Below are positions 1 to 11,200 of a stretch of DNA of 64,000 nucleotides, in pieces. The DNA comes from Kitagawia praeruptora (Eukaryota > Streptophyta > Magnoliopsida > Apiales > Apiaceae). The position numbers and the translations under genes were made by a program. Below the pieces are notes generated by a model, which made no database searches, was not told the DNA's origin, and saw only the letters and a list, made by a program, of their open reading frames with translations. The stretch spans positions 52,436,001 through 52,500,000 of the forward strand of contig CM075346.1 of NCBI GenBank assembly GCA_037693485.1. Direction: 5' to 3'. Position 1 is the stretch's first letter, and each line of letters starts with the position of its first letter.

Positions 1-3000
1 GAAGAATTCTGGAACACTGCCCATGTTCCAGGAGGTGCAGGTAATGACACTATAAATTGCACAATCAAAGGAGTTACCCGCACTCTCACAATTAAAGGCA
101 TCAACGAAGCTTTAGGAACTAGACCGCAATCTAAAGAATCATACAAGGAACTTGCAAGTGATGAATCCCTAAAAAAGTTTTTCTTGAAAATTGGGTATTC
201 TGGTCCTGTTCTTGAAGAGGGTACAACAAAATGGTACTCAATTGGTGAAATGGACAGAAAGCATTTGAGGAAAGAATGGAGCATGGTTTTTGATGTCATG
301 GTGAAGGTTTTCTCAACCAAAACCACTAGCTGGAATGGAATTCCCTCCTATATCAAGAAGCTCACTCACTCTCTTGTCCATGGATACAAAGTGGATGTAG
401 GAAAGTTGCTTATGAGCCAACTCAAGTCAGCTCTGAGTAGGAAGGTATATGTCTATCCTCGCTTTCTTATAATGTGTTTGAATTCATTATGTGGTATTGA
501 TGATAATGCATCTCTCACTATAGAGTGCAATGTTTTGAAAAGAAATACACACACATCACTCAATTCACAAAATTCAAATTCACATATTCCACTCTGTTTC
601 ACCAAGCGTATGGATGATCAAGAGCCTAATCTTGATTTTGCACTACCCTCTGGGTATGTTGTCTTCTCCCTTGAGAATGAAGCTGAATTAGACCCAAATT
701 CAGTTAACCCACATTCTACTCAATACATTCCTATCAGATTATCTAGACAACCAAAGACCACAAAAACAACTCTGCAAGAATCCAAGAAAAGAGCTTTGGA
801 AACTGGTGTTGGTAGTAGTTCTGAAAATGTTGAGGGAGAAACTGCACATGATGCAGCAAATAAGGATGTTAGTGAAAGTGAACCCACAATGGCTCCTCTA
901 TAGCCTAAGAAGAAGAGAGCTAAGAGGGGCAAAGCCACTGTCAGCCACCCCACAATCTCACAAAAGGCTGTGGAGGATGAAAGGGAATCAAACACATCCC
1001 AAGGTGCTTCTTCTCAACAAGAAGTATCTATTGAAACTGTCCTGTCTCCCAAGGCATCCTATAAAGAGTCAGCACAACCTCATGTACTCACTCATGAGGA
1101 GCCTACACTTGCAGAAATGCACACAGAGTTATGGCACAGTGAGGGTCATGAAACTTCTACTCTTGATGTTTCACAAGTTACCCCTGTGGAACAGTCAAAA
1201 ATCTTTTCTATACCATCGTCGTCTTTATTCTCTAATCCATCAATTGTTTCTTCTCAACAACCTAGAGAAGGGGACAGTCCAAACCCTTCAGGTTTTGATC
1301 ATCCATCTCAAGTCATGGATGAGCCCCCATCAAGTGGTCCACAAGAACCCATTTCTCAAAGTGGCCCCCTCAAACACTGAGCTAGATCAAGATGGTACTC
1401 TGCCAGAAAATGAAACAGCCAACATTTTGGTCGAACTCCAAAGAGCAACTGACCTTCAGGAAGTTGCTGTCACAGCCTCAGCTGCTGTCAAAGACACCAC
1501 AAAAGTTGCTGTCAACCCACCTGTGGACAATAACATTTTGGGTAAAGATGCTGTCACCTCTACACAGCTTGATCATGATACAGTCATTGTTGAAGATGCT
1601 TCTGATGATGATCAAATGACTATTTGCTGCTTTGAACGTACAATCTAAAGTTTCTACTTCTTCAACTAAAATGCATGAAAGTACTGCTCATACCCATGCA
1701 TCTAGGATGAGTGAGGGAGTGAAAAGAAAAAGAGAGATAAAAGAAAAAAGAGGTGAGCATAAAAATGAGAGGCAGCCAAACGAGCTGGCAAAAGTTGAGG
1801 GACTTGAGCATGTCCAGAGTGAAATTGAGGGAACCCCACACACAAAGGCACTAGGCCTTGAGAGTCATTCTGTAAGGAGTGATGAGATCACCCAGAAAAA
1901 CAATGAGAGTGTGAGAAACCCCATAGCCTCCTTGCCCCAGTCTCTTTCTTTGCCTTCAAAAAGATTGAGAACTGGTGGTCCTTCTAAACAAGCTGAATCA
2001 AGGTTGGAATCCCTTGAGGGCGGATGTGCATCCATGGAAGCTAAACTTGATGCTCTGTCCACTATGGTAGCTACTGGTTTTGTTGAGATTCAACAAACTC
2101 TTCTATCATTCTCTACTATCCTTGGTGCTGCCAACTCAACTAATGGGGAGAAAGTGGTAGATCAGAATAAGGGTAAAGGAGAGCAAGTGGTAGATCAGGA
2201 GAAAGTGGTAGATCAAAATAAAGCAAACCTGGTAGAGAAGGAGAAACAAGGTGGAGCTACAGGTGAGGGGGAGCCAAGAAGTGAGGGGGAACAAGTTATG
2301 GAAGGAGATAGAGATGGAAGTGAGGGGGAGCAAGAGGAAGAAGAAAGAAACTTTGGTGAAGAACTAAAGGCAGCTGGAGATGGTGAGTTGATTGAAGGAG
2401 AAATAGATGGTGAGGCAGTATTGTTATCAAAAGAAGTATTGGAGCAATTAAAGAAGACTCAAAAGTCTGAGAGAACAGTACTGCCACCACTGAAAATCAA
2501 TGAGCCAAATCTTGAAAAAGACAAAGCTCCATTCCAGAAGTTACAGACGGAATGGAGAGAAAAAGAAATTCAAAATGCTCTGGGTAAAGGCAAAATGCCT
2601 GAGTATGTGAACATATCTACTGGAACTACTTGGTCAGATGAAAGTGAATATGCCCTTGAAAATGCAGAATTGATGATGGTTGACCACATGGAGAGTACTT
2701 TGAACAACAAAGATGAAGATTTCAGTAAGTTGGTGGATGAATCAATTAGTGAAGCAGGGGGAGCTTTTACAAAATTGGCAGCAACACTGAAGAGCAAAGT
2801 AATAAGTATCTCTATGAGAATCAACTTGGAAAGAAGGTGGGTTGTTCAAGTTTATCTGAAGAACTGTTTGACCATATTCATCACAATGCAACTTTTACAA
2901 AGTCTGCATGCTAGAGTACTCCAAGTCCTTGGAACATTGGTAGTCAGAAATTTAACAACCTTCAATGATAGTCTGGTAGCACAAATTAAAAGGATGGTTG

Positions 3001-3835
3001 AAGGCAAACTCCCTGAGGTGATTCAAAATCCTTATGGTGTGTGTTTCAAAAGGATCACAAAGACAGGAGCAAGAAGGTTGGATTTCTTACCATTGGATAA
3101 AGTTTCAGGACTAAGCACTGAAACAATCATGACAGTGCTGAAGAAAATTCTCAAATCCAGTATCACCGGTGACAAGGTTAAAGCTGTCAAGGATATTCAC
3201 AGGCTATTGGCAAAAAGAGATGAGGAAATTAGCTCAATCATAAAAAAGCTGATCTCTGATGCCAATGCCAAGATAGGAGGAAGCTGCACATATGATGATA
3301 CTTTGGATGATGATGAGGATGACATTGGAGGAAGTGGTGGACTTGGAGAAATCAGGAGTTCTAGAAGAGAAGCCTCTGAGAATGTTGAAACACAAACTCA
3401 GATGGATGCTACCCAAGAAGAGCAATAAACTCCCAGTACTGAAAAGAAAGATGCTGTCAATGATGAAGGGGAGTTGGAAATTCTTGAAGCCTTGGAGGCA
3501 AGTATCTTGAGACTTGTAGTTGAATGTTTTGATGCTGAAAAAGATACTATCAACAAGGATACTGTCAAAATGGCTGGAGACACCCAAGTGAAAGATGCTG
3601 TCAAGAGCCACACAGAAGAAGCTGTCAAAGATGCTGTTATGAAAGATGCTGTCAAGGGTCAACTTGAAGAAACTGTCAAAGTATGAAAGCTTGTTAAGAA
3701 TTTCATGTCTAACAGAAGAAAGACAAGAGCACAAGCCTATCGTACAACCAAGATAAAAGGGAAGAGTTGTAGCAGCAAGGAAAAAGAAGCATGGAGCAGT
3801 TTTGACAGAGAAGCCCATTGACAAGAGAAAAGTAA
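1..3835 (+). pseudogene. Sirevirus SirA env-like/accessory ORF, 5' part, decayed
   Basis: The frame is open from the first base to a TAG at 901-903, so the N-terminus lies outside the window. The same frame continues to 1380, then coding potential shifts frame near 1370 and again near 1630, where a 598-codon stretch runs to 3428; a further shift lies near 3760. Low-complexity acidic and Lys-rich stretches and repeats of a D-A-V-K-like unit (3590-3680) are visible, with no catalytic motif. A long ORF between pol and the 3' polypurine tract is characteristic of Sireviruses, and this one is followed by a polypurine tract and LTR, so I infer it is the accessory/env-like ORF. The CACTA element splits it at 3835, and its frame resumes at 13741. 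The TAG at 901 fits a CAG-to-TAG transition. The family assignment rests on position and architecture, not on a conserved domain. Confidence 0.7.
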
Positions 3836-4290
3836 CACTACACCAAATATGGGCTGTTACAACACCAAAAAAGTGTAATATTAGGCCCCAAAAGTGTTAC
3901 AATAGATGTTTATGCAACGCTTTTGCTAAAACTCGGCGTTGCATTTGCCGGCGTTGCCTATGCCTTCTATAGCAACGCTTTTCGGACGTATTGCAACACT
4001 TGGTAAAAGTGTTACAATAAGAGTTTTTGTAGGTTGTTGTAACACTTTTACATATTTTAGCAATATTTTTAATGTGTTACAACAGACTAATGCAACACTT
4101 TTTTGCAACATTAATTGACTTAAAATGTTACAAAGTGAGTTTATTGCAACATTTTAATGCAACATTTTAGTGCCTCTTGCAATGTTTTTTGGTTTTTTAG
4201 CAACATTTATCTGCAAAAATTTTATCTCTATTGTAATACTTTTAGATTTTATTGGCAACACTTTTTTGTAACACTTTTTGTTAGTCCATA
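3836..4290. repeat. Left terminal inverted repeat and subterminal repeats of the CACTA element
   Basis: After the 17-bp terminal repeat, a short motif around G(T/C)AACACTTTT recurs more than ten times in both orientations (for example near 3890, 3990, 4010, 4040, 4100, 4260). Subterminal repeats of this kind are the known binding sites for TnpA-like proteins in CACTA elements. The same motif recurs at the right end. Confidence 0.88.
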
Positions 4291-4545
4291 TTGCAGTGTC
4301 CTGTCTGAAATTTTAATATACCATGCACAAAAGCATATCAAACCATAAATGACATTTCGAATTCCCCAAATAAAAAATCGAACAAAACATATGTCAATAC
4401 AACACAATCATTGTACTACTTAGTCTAAAGTCAAAACATATGTCGACTTACATTACAATTCTACATTAAACTTGGTCTTTCTCAAAATACCAACCTACGA
4501 CCAAAAGTACACACATAGAAAATATAAGTAGTTAAGTACTGATCA

Positions 4546-4640
4546 TCAATCATCACTTTCGTTGTCCTCGTGATCATTGTCATCCTCGCGATCATCGACC
4601 TCCTGTAAAGCCTCTGCAAAGACTGCATCGACCTCCTTGT
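4546..4640 (-). pseudogene. Exon-like acidic C-terminal fragment inside the CACTA element
   Basis: On the minus strand an open stretch reads E-V-D-A-V-F-A-E-A-L-Q-E-V-D-D followed by a very acidic tail and a TGA at 4546-4548. An AG that could act as splice acceptor lies just upstream. It could be the last exon of a captured gene or the end of a degraded CACTA protein gene. I do not recognise the protein. Confidence 0.35.
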
Positions 4641-4717
4641 ACTAGGAATTACAAAGTATCTGGAACTACAAGACTTATGAGAGAACAGGTTGCTATAGCC
4701 CATTATAACTGCACTAC

Positions 4718-4950
4718 CTTTGTTGCATATTCTTTTCTCTTCTGTATTTTCTGTGCTTTTGATCTGATGATAAAACTGGCGAACTTCTTTGTGCGGTACT
4801 AGAATTTTTGTGAACTATTTTTGGGCTTGCATCAGTTGCACGAGCTCGTACAGAGTCAAAATCAGTCCCAGAGATCCCTGGTTCACGACTGCTAGAGACA
4901 CCAGGTCGCCTTGATGGTCCACTTGTTCGCATAACATTAGAATTGGGTTG
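4718..4950 (-). pseudogene. Captured exon, Ser/Arg-rich, tentatively a casein kinase I-like C-terminal tail
   Basis: A minus-strand exon-like block starts directly after a TTTTGCAG acceptor and ends at AAAG before a GT donor (4716-4717). It encodes a Ser-, Pro- and Arg-rich stretch containing S-G-P-S-R-R-P-G and S-S-S-R-E-P, followed by S-G-T-D-F-D-S-V-R-A-R and A-T-D-A-S-P. This recalls the non-catalytic C-terminal tail of plant casein kinase I-like kinases, but low-complexity sequence makes that uncertain. No kinase domain is present. It shares orientation with the other captured pieces. Confidence 0.45.
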
Positions 4951-5217
4951 CTGCAAAACCACCCAAGAGTAATCAACTAACAGACAAAAATTCACTTGAC
5001 CGCATAATATTAGAATTTGTCAACGTACAAAAAAACTAAACTTTCTAGAGCATGGAGGCCAATAGATTTGATCCCATCAAATTTACTATAAGATACCTGA
5101 AAGCAAATTACATATCATATCCAAATATAAATTAATTTCTCTTCATAATAATTGCTCTTAACAATTATAGCTATGCCTGTCCATGGCCCATGCAATAAAA
5201 TGTCGGATAATTTCTAC
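4951..5217. other. CACTA interior, non-coding, intron-like
   Basis: AT-rich sequence between two captured exon-like blocks. It contains the splice signals that border them but no ORF or repeat I can support. Confidence 0.4.
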
Positions 5218-5335
5218 CTCATTCCTAAAAGCTTGACCAATTTGAGCAGCAACAAATGGAAGCTTGCTCCCATTGTAGTAGTACAGGTCCTTGAAGTTAA
5301 CAAAAATACCTTGTGCAGTTTCAGGTAGCATGTAC
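5218..5335 (-). pseudogene. Captured exon of a glycyl-tRNA synthetase gene (motif 2 region)
   Basis: This 118-bp minus-strand block is bounded by a TTGCAG acceptor and a GT donor (5216-5217). It encodes 39 residues including P-E-T-A-Q-G-I-F-V-N-F-K and A-A-Q-I-G-Q-A-F-R-N-E. The P-E-T-A-Q-G run and the F-R-N-E of class II motif 2 are diagnostic of eukaryotic-type glycyl-tRNA synthetase, which charges tRNA-Gly. The Arg expected before P-E-T is Leu here, as expected in an unselected copy. No neighbouring GlyRS exons were found, so this is an isolated captured exon and cannot encode an enzyme. Confidence 0.85.
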
Positions 5336-6461
5336 CTGCAACAGGTAGCATGTATAGATGCACATTTGTGTGTTAATTATGTACGCAGAAGCACATGCAA
5401 ACCCAATGCACAATAGTTTTTAAAGAGTAGGATAACAGCATGTTTACATAGACATTATACATCATGTAATTGGAATGACAAGAGAAGCATGTACCTACAA
5501 GATCACTAGCCCATATGCCAGCTTCACCACCACCCGTACCAGCCATTACTAAAAAAACAACAAATCCATAAACTTTAATTCATTTCGTCTGAATTTTGAT
5601 GACAAGAGTTGTACATATCGATCAATTTTGAAATTTACACTGACATTACAACGATATAATGAGCATTGACTAGACTTGCACAATTTCCTTCACGTACTCT
5701 TAAGATTCATATGCATACAGACTATGAAAACACTACAGGAACTAATGCAAGGCATGGATCATATATGTTAACAATTCTTTATTACAGAACAAGACTGCTT
5801 TTAGTTGTAATAAACAACATCGAGGACAATGAATGTACCCTGAATTTCAAGAACAAGAATTAAAGAATTATATATAAACTGATAATTATATCACAGAACA
5901 AATATAAAATACCCTAAACTAAATTCAAAACTTGGTGTTCTGGAAATCCTAAGCATGATGGCGGAGTAGACTTTAAGCCCTAAACGTTTCTTTGTTGTCT
6001 AAAACGATTCGAGAACTGTATTTTTTGGACCATGAGTCCCTCAATTTGGTTTGTTGGCATTCAATGGAAAAAATTATCAATTTTACTTTAATTCTTATGT
6101 TTTAGGACTAGAATCACTACAATTAAAGCTAACTCATTTTATTTAAGCAAAAACAGACCAAATCACGCATACTAATACAGGGGCAATTGACAACTGTGTC
6201 CAACATGTATAATCAAGATTGAGGGTTTTCTTAACTAATTAGCATGTTGAGGACCAAAGAGTTTTTTTCTCTAGCCGTGTCGCCCACACTCCATTTACAG
6301 GAGTTCAATGGTTTAAGTCTTGTGAAAGGTACATGCTCAAGGACAAATTTGTACAAATTGAAAAATTTGGGGGTTTGAATTGTGAAGTTTTTATTTCAAC
6401 TACACCCTACTTATAACAAAAAATATTGTGTTACCATATATTTAAAGAATTAAGTAAATAC
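5336..6461. other. CACTA interior, mostly non-coding
   Basis: AT-rich sequence with no long ORF. One further exon-like block lies at 5495-5546 on the minus strand: an ATG followed by 17 codons (M-A-G-T-G-G-G-E-A-G then I-W-A-S-D-L-V) ending at a GT donor. I do not recognise it. A 40-bp block at 5869-5908 recurs at 7785-7824. Confidence 0.4.
5869..5908. repeat. 40-bp direct repeat shared with 7785-7824
   Basis: The sequence around ATAAACTGATAATTATATCA occurs here and at 7785-7824 with one visible difference. The second copy lies just upstream (minus strand) of the captured ATG exon at 7560-7742. This suggests part of the captured cargo was duplicated or comes from related upstream regions. 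Confidence 0.6.
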
Positions 6462-7149
6462 CTTTCTATCTCTTATGGTGCATACACTCTTCTCTAACTG
6501 CTTTTCAACATGTTGTAGTTCTTATAAAGTGCACGACCCTAGACCTTCTCCCAATAGCTTACTGCAATTTTCAAAATTTAATCAAGCTTTAGGGCGAAGT
6601 ACTTGATATTTAGTTATAATATACCACTTCCAAAATCAAATAAATCCAGATAGATAAATTATGAACCGCTTTGCAACTTCAAGAAGCTCTATCTTCTTTG
6701 CCAAACATGCTATTTCAAGCTTCAGATTCTGCCATTTAGAAAACAATAATTTCAAGATAGCCACTTGTAAATAGCAATATATAGGATTAAACTTTATCCA
6801 TATTTTGATGATGTTTTAGAATGACGGCACTTTCAATATATATAATACCACATCCATAACAAACGTTAGTTACAACCTACATTTTTCAGATTTTTTTTAG
6901 GAATAACTTATTATCGTATATCAATTTTAATCTTTGATGCCGGAAATTTGGCCACAACCAATACTAGTCGTAGAGCAGCAGTCTAGCACCCTATATATAT
7001 AATACATGTTATTGTGGTGTGTGTGTAAATCTACAAGCAACTGTTTATGTAATAATAAGGAGGCTGACCTGAATGTCTTGCACCGCAGGTGTCTTGTTAC
7101 TATGAACATCTTTTGTGCACTTCCTATAGCGCTCTATCATGTCGTGCAT
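6462..7149 (-). pseudogene. Captured fragment of a SOC1/AGL20-type MADS-box gene (K-domain exons)
   Basis: Three minus-strand exons with intact splice borders are visible. Exon 7149-7069 encodes M-H-D-M-I-E-R-Y-R-K-C-T-K-D-V. Exon 6728-6667 is 62 bp and encodes L-A-K-K-I-E-L-L-E-V-A-K. Exon 6561-6462 is 100 bp and encodes K-L-L-G-E-G-L-G-S-C-T-L, then a TAA, then E-L-Q-H-V-E-K-Q-L-E-K-S-V. Joining by GT-AG rules keeps phase across both introns, and the 62-bp and 100-bp sizes are those of K-box exons in MIKC MADS genes. The K domain mediates dimerisation of floral-timing transcription factors. The DNA-binding MADS exon is absent and an in-frame stop is present, so this is a captured fragment. 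Confidence 0.88.
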
Positions 7150-7559
7150 GCTTAACAAGTTAAGCACATCTTTATGGTAATTTGAAGATATAAATAAGAA
7201 AACATGTTTCACAACAATTAGAAATTATTCCTATATCATATTTTTGCATGTTTAACACTAGTTTTAAGAATTTATATTTTAATCGTCTTATAGAAGTCCA
7301 ATTTATGTTTTAATGTCTAGAACTATATACAGTATAGTTATATAACCACGAGACAGTACTAAGACTTATATAAATGTACCAAAATTAATTTGTGCATGTG
7401 TTTCTAGCTATAGAAGTCCAATTTATGTTTTAATTTGCACTTCCAATTGGATTTGGGTTCTGCACAATCACCATTACAATAATAATCACAAGACCAACAA
7501 TCACATATCATGACATACAGGGGAGAGAGGGGTGGAGAGAGAGAGAGAGAGAGAGTTAC
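7150..7559. other. CACTA interior, non-coding, with a short tandem duplication
   Basis: A 26-bp sequence at 7289-7314 is repeated exactly at 7409-7434. A GA-rich run at 7520-7555 lies immediately past the donor site of the next exon. Nothing else is recognisable. Confidence 0.45.
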
Positions 7560-7742
7560 CTTCATGACGAATTGAGCATAATCAGAGAAGGGGTCTTTAG
7601 TAACACGAAGAAGAGGGGAAACATGAATCTTGGGAATGGGTTTTTGATTTGGATAATTTTCCCTCCAAGGCGCATCCTTTATGAGTAATGGAGGATCCTT
7701 TCTAACACCACCCCCTGTTCCTTTTCCTCCTTTCTTTGACAT
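7560..7742 (-). pseudogene. Captured first exon of an unidentified plant gene
   Basis: An ATG on the minus strand opens 61 clean codons that end at ATGAAG before a GTAACT donor, so it looks like a first coding exon with its 5' flank (7743-8000) attached. The peptide begins M-S-K-K-G-G-K-G, then contains D-P-P-L-L-I-K-D-A-P-W-R and N-Y-P-N-Q-K-P-I-P-K-I-H. The composition and lack of stops suggest a real coding exon. I believe it belongs to a conserved plant protein but cannot name it. Reading past the donor into the GA-rich tract gives low-complexity sequence. Confidence 0.55.
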
Positions 7743-8219
7743 TCTTGAAAAACCTTACTATCCTGCTACTCCCTCTTATGTACTTATATATAAACTGATA
7801 ATTATATCACAGAATAAATATAATAAAGAATTAAACAAAACTGATACTTATATCTGCACAAAATTAATAAGAGGAAATTAAGAGCATAAAATATCACAGA
7901 ACAAGTATAATCGAAATACATAGATACATACACATACATATATAATCGAACATAATCGATAAAAGTTTGATACTTTACCTCTAATTTAATCAGTTTTGGG
8001 GTTTTACTCGAATCAATTTTAGGGATTTAAGAGAGGTGTGAGTGATGAGTAAGAGAAATTTAAGGATTTAAGAGAGGTGTTAGATATGAGTGAGAGAGAT
8101 GAGTGGGAGAGGGGTGAATTAGAGAGAAGAGCGAAAAAGATGAGATGAGTGGGAGAGGTTGCTCAATTAGGTTTGGGATTTTGGGCTTTTGCTCAATCGA
8201 TTATATTTGAGATGAGAGA
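7743..8219. other. CACTA interior 5' of the captured exon, GA-rich at its right end
   Basis: AT-rich flank with the second copy of the 40-bp repeat (7785-7824), then a GAGAGA-rich stretch from about 8030. The matching GA-rich sequence resumes after the LTR-B1 insertion at 13263, showing they were contiguous. No ORF is supported. Confidence 0.5.
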
Positions 8220-11200
8220 TGTAAGAACCCAGATTTTTGGGTAGAACTAAAACTTTTATTATGTAATAATATGGGAATGAATAGTGGTTATGACTGCGAT
8301 GTAACGACTGTCTATTTAATGAATGGAATGGATTTGGATTCAATTATTATATGTCATGCAGAATACCTTTGGTTGACAACATAGATAAGAATGATCTATC
8401 TCCTAAGAATATGAGAAGATTTCTCCAAGTAAGATTATTCTTGTGTCATCCAAATCAATATCTATTATAAGCCCAGTGGTTCCGTAAAAAGGTTAAGGAA
8501 CACTCGAGGGTGAACCAGGTTCATTTTCCTAATTATAGGAATTAAATAAAAATAAGTGATGAATAGTGATTTTGGTGGAATTTGGAATATTATTATAATA
8601 ATGTTATACCCGGTATTCGGAACGGATTTCTGAGTTCGTATTAGTGATCCAGGAGGAAAATAAGTGTATGTAAAAGCTGTCGGATTCAGAAAAAGAGCAC
8701 TTTTATTTTCTCCGAGATTTCCCTGGACACTGCAAGACTTAAGGATTTATAAAAGGGAATTAAGGAATTTAAATTCGAGAAGTATTAAGAATGATGAAGA
8801 ATAGTATTAGGAATATTAAGAAGGTTTTCGGTAAAACCCTAGTTAGAAACGAATGAGTTATTCCCTCGAACGATCAACGAATTGAGCAATAACCGGACAA
8901 AAGAATCAAGCAGAGGGCCAAGGGGCAACCATGTGCTAGTAGATAAGAGATTTATTATGTCAAGGAATTAAGGATTTTATTTAATTATGATTTGAGAAAT
9001 TAGATGAAAATCCTCGAGTTAGAATGATAAGCGTTTTAGAAATCGCTAGAACTTTATAACGAGATTAAGCGATAAAGCGAACGCGAAACGAATTACGGAT
9101 TAAATACATAACGAGATGAGAAACCCTACAAGATCATCTGGTTTAATATTGCATGGAATTGGTGGAAAAGAAAATGAGAAAAGAAAAGAAAAAGCAAGAA
9201 TGAGGTGTATGTTCAAGGATGTGACAACAAGGCTCTTTGTCATCTTATTTCCTACAAACCACAAGTGATTAACACATGGATTAGAGAGTGACATAGCTGC
9301 TATACAACACCAAATATCATACAAACACTTTCCAACAACTAGTCAAACAAGAGAGAAAGAGAGAAAAGCAAGAACAACCAAGAAAACACCAAACTGCCCA
9401 GCAGAAACCAAAGCCAAAGAAAAATTCATATCTCCATTTATATCCATGATAAAATCACCAAATTTTAACCACAACCTCTCCACTCCATGGGCAATATTCG
9501 TTCAAAATTTCATAGCAATCAAAGTAGTATAGCCTAGGCAAATCATCTCCCCAAGTTGAAGAAGCAAACTGTCCAGATTGTTGGCAGTTTCTGTGATGAT
9601 TTTCAAACGGCCATATCTCCTTCATTACTCAATGGAATTTGGTGTTCTTTAGCTTTTTGGAAAGCTGGTTGGATGCTCTACAACTCTCCTTTAGAAGCCT
9701 TGTCCAGAAAACCTTGGTAAGGCCCTCGTTTTTCATGATCTTTCAACTGCGTTATAGCAGATCCGAAATTCACTAACTATGTTCTTGATGATTCTTGCTA
9801 GTTTAAGGTTGTAATGAGTTCTAAGGACTAGATAAAGGCTTAGAAAGGGCTTTAACACTCTCCAAGGAAGGTATAAACCTCATGAACCCTAGATCTTACT
9901 TTGAGATTTTGCATGCTCTTGATGGATTTAGTATAAGATGTGTTAATAGCATGATTAAGCATGATTATTTAGTGATTGTTTGATTTAAGAGATGTGATGA
10001 TCATGTTGGTAAAGTAGATGAGTTTGGACAGTTGGAGATATGTAATATGTTTACAAGTTGTTTGGATGCTCGGTGTGGCTTTGTGGAATCGTTATGATTT
10101 TAGAACGTTCGATTTATAGCCGTCGTAATGCCGAATTTTCGTTAACCTTAAGAAATCATATTTGACAGTAGCCATAACTCACTGACTAGCTTCGTATTCT
10201 GCCATGACAAGGTATATTATGTTATAAGCTTCGTTTTGATATAAAGATCGTATGAAATGGACTTACAGTTTAGGAGTTATGATTAAATTCGTAAAAGTGG
10301 TTCGAAATCGTAAACGAAAGTTCGTAATTGAAATTGATTCCCTTAAATGTCGTTTAATCAGTGGCGAATCTTATTAATTAAATATTAGAGGTAAAAAGGA
10401 AGGTGTGGGAGAAAACCACATGTCGAATGGATCGTTTTCCGATTTTATAAAAATGTTTGAATCGAGGTTAAACGCGAACGAACCCCTTAAAGGTATGACT
10501 TTGGTTATAACTTAGAAAACGGGCGATAACACTCGAGGTATAATCTTGATTCGTAAACGACCAACCTTAGAACTTATACGACTTAAGTATATACCAAGTA
10601 TAAGCATGATGACATGTCTTGATAACGAACGAATGTCGGATCGTATCGGTGATAAAAAGAGTTACACTAAAAGAGACGTAACGAGATAACTCGAAAACAT
10701 GTTTCGATTTAAGTGGAGTTTATACTTAGCCTTTTAATAAGCGTTAAGTGGTTAATCTTAAATATTCTGATTGTTTATAGATTGTCGAGCTGACCCGGGA
10801 CACATTACCCCTACCCGCACTCGATTCTCAGGCAAGTTTCCAATACTTGGAACTGTTGTTGTGATAATATATATGATGATTGTTTTATACATATGCCATA
10901 GCATGCATGCCTACTTTCAAGTTAATATTGAATTACTTGTTCCCTGAATCGATATCGGCTTATAGACTATATAAGAAATATCAGTTATAAGCCGGATTGT
11001 TTGGTTAAGACCCTTAGCGAAGGGCGTATGATATTCATACTTCAAATATAGACCGGGAGTCGATATTTTGTAATATATAAATAGTCGTGGAAACCCGGAA
11101 GGGATCCCAGCGACAAATTTATTACTTCGAGGATTTTTATTCGATTACGAATCCTTCGAGGAACGTTATTTGAGTATTACCTCAGTGAAGGAATATTTAA

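Noticed and set aside
3234..3824. 196-codon minus-strand ORF opposite the SirA accessory ORF
   Set aside because: It is the shadow of repetitive coding sequence on the plus strand (D-A-V-K type repeats).
6462..7149. The MADS-box exons as a functional gene
   Set aside because: No MADS DNA-binding exon, an in-frame stop, and location within the CACTA element.
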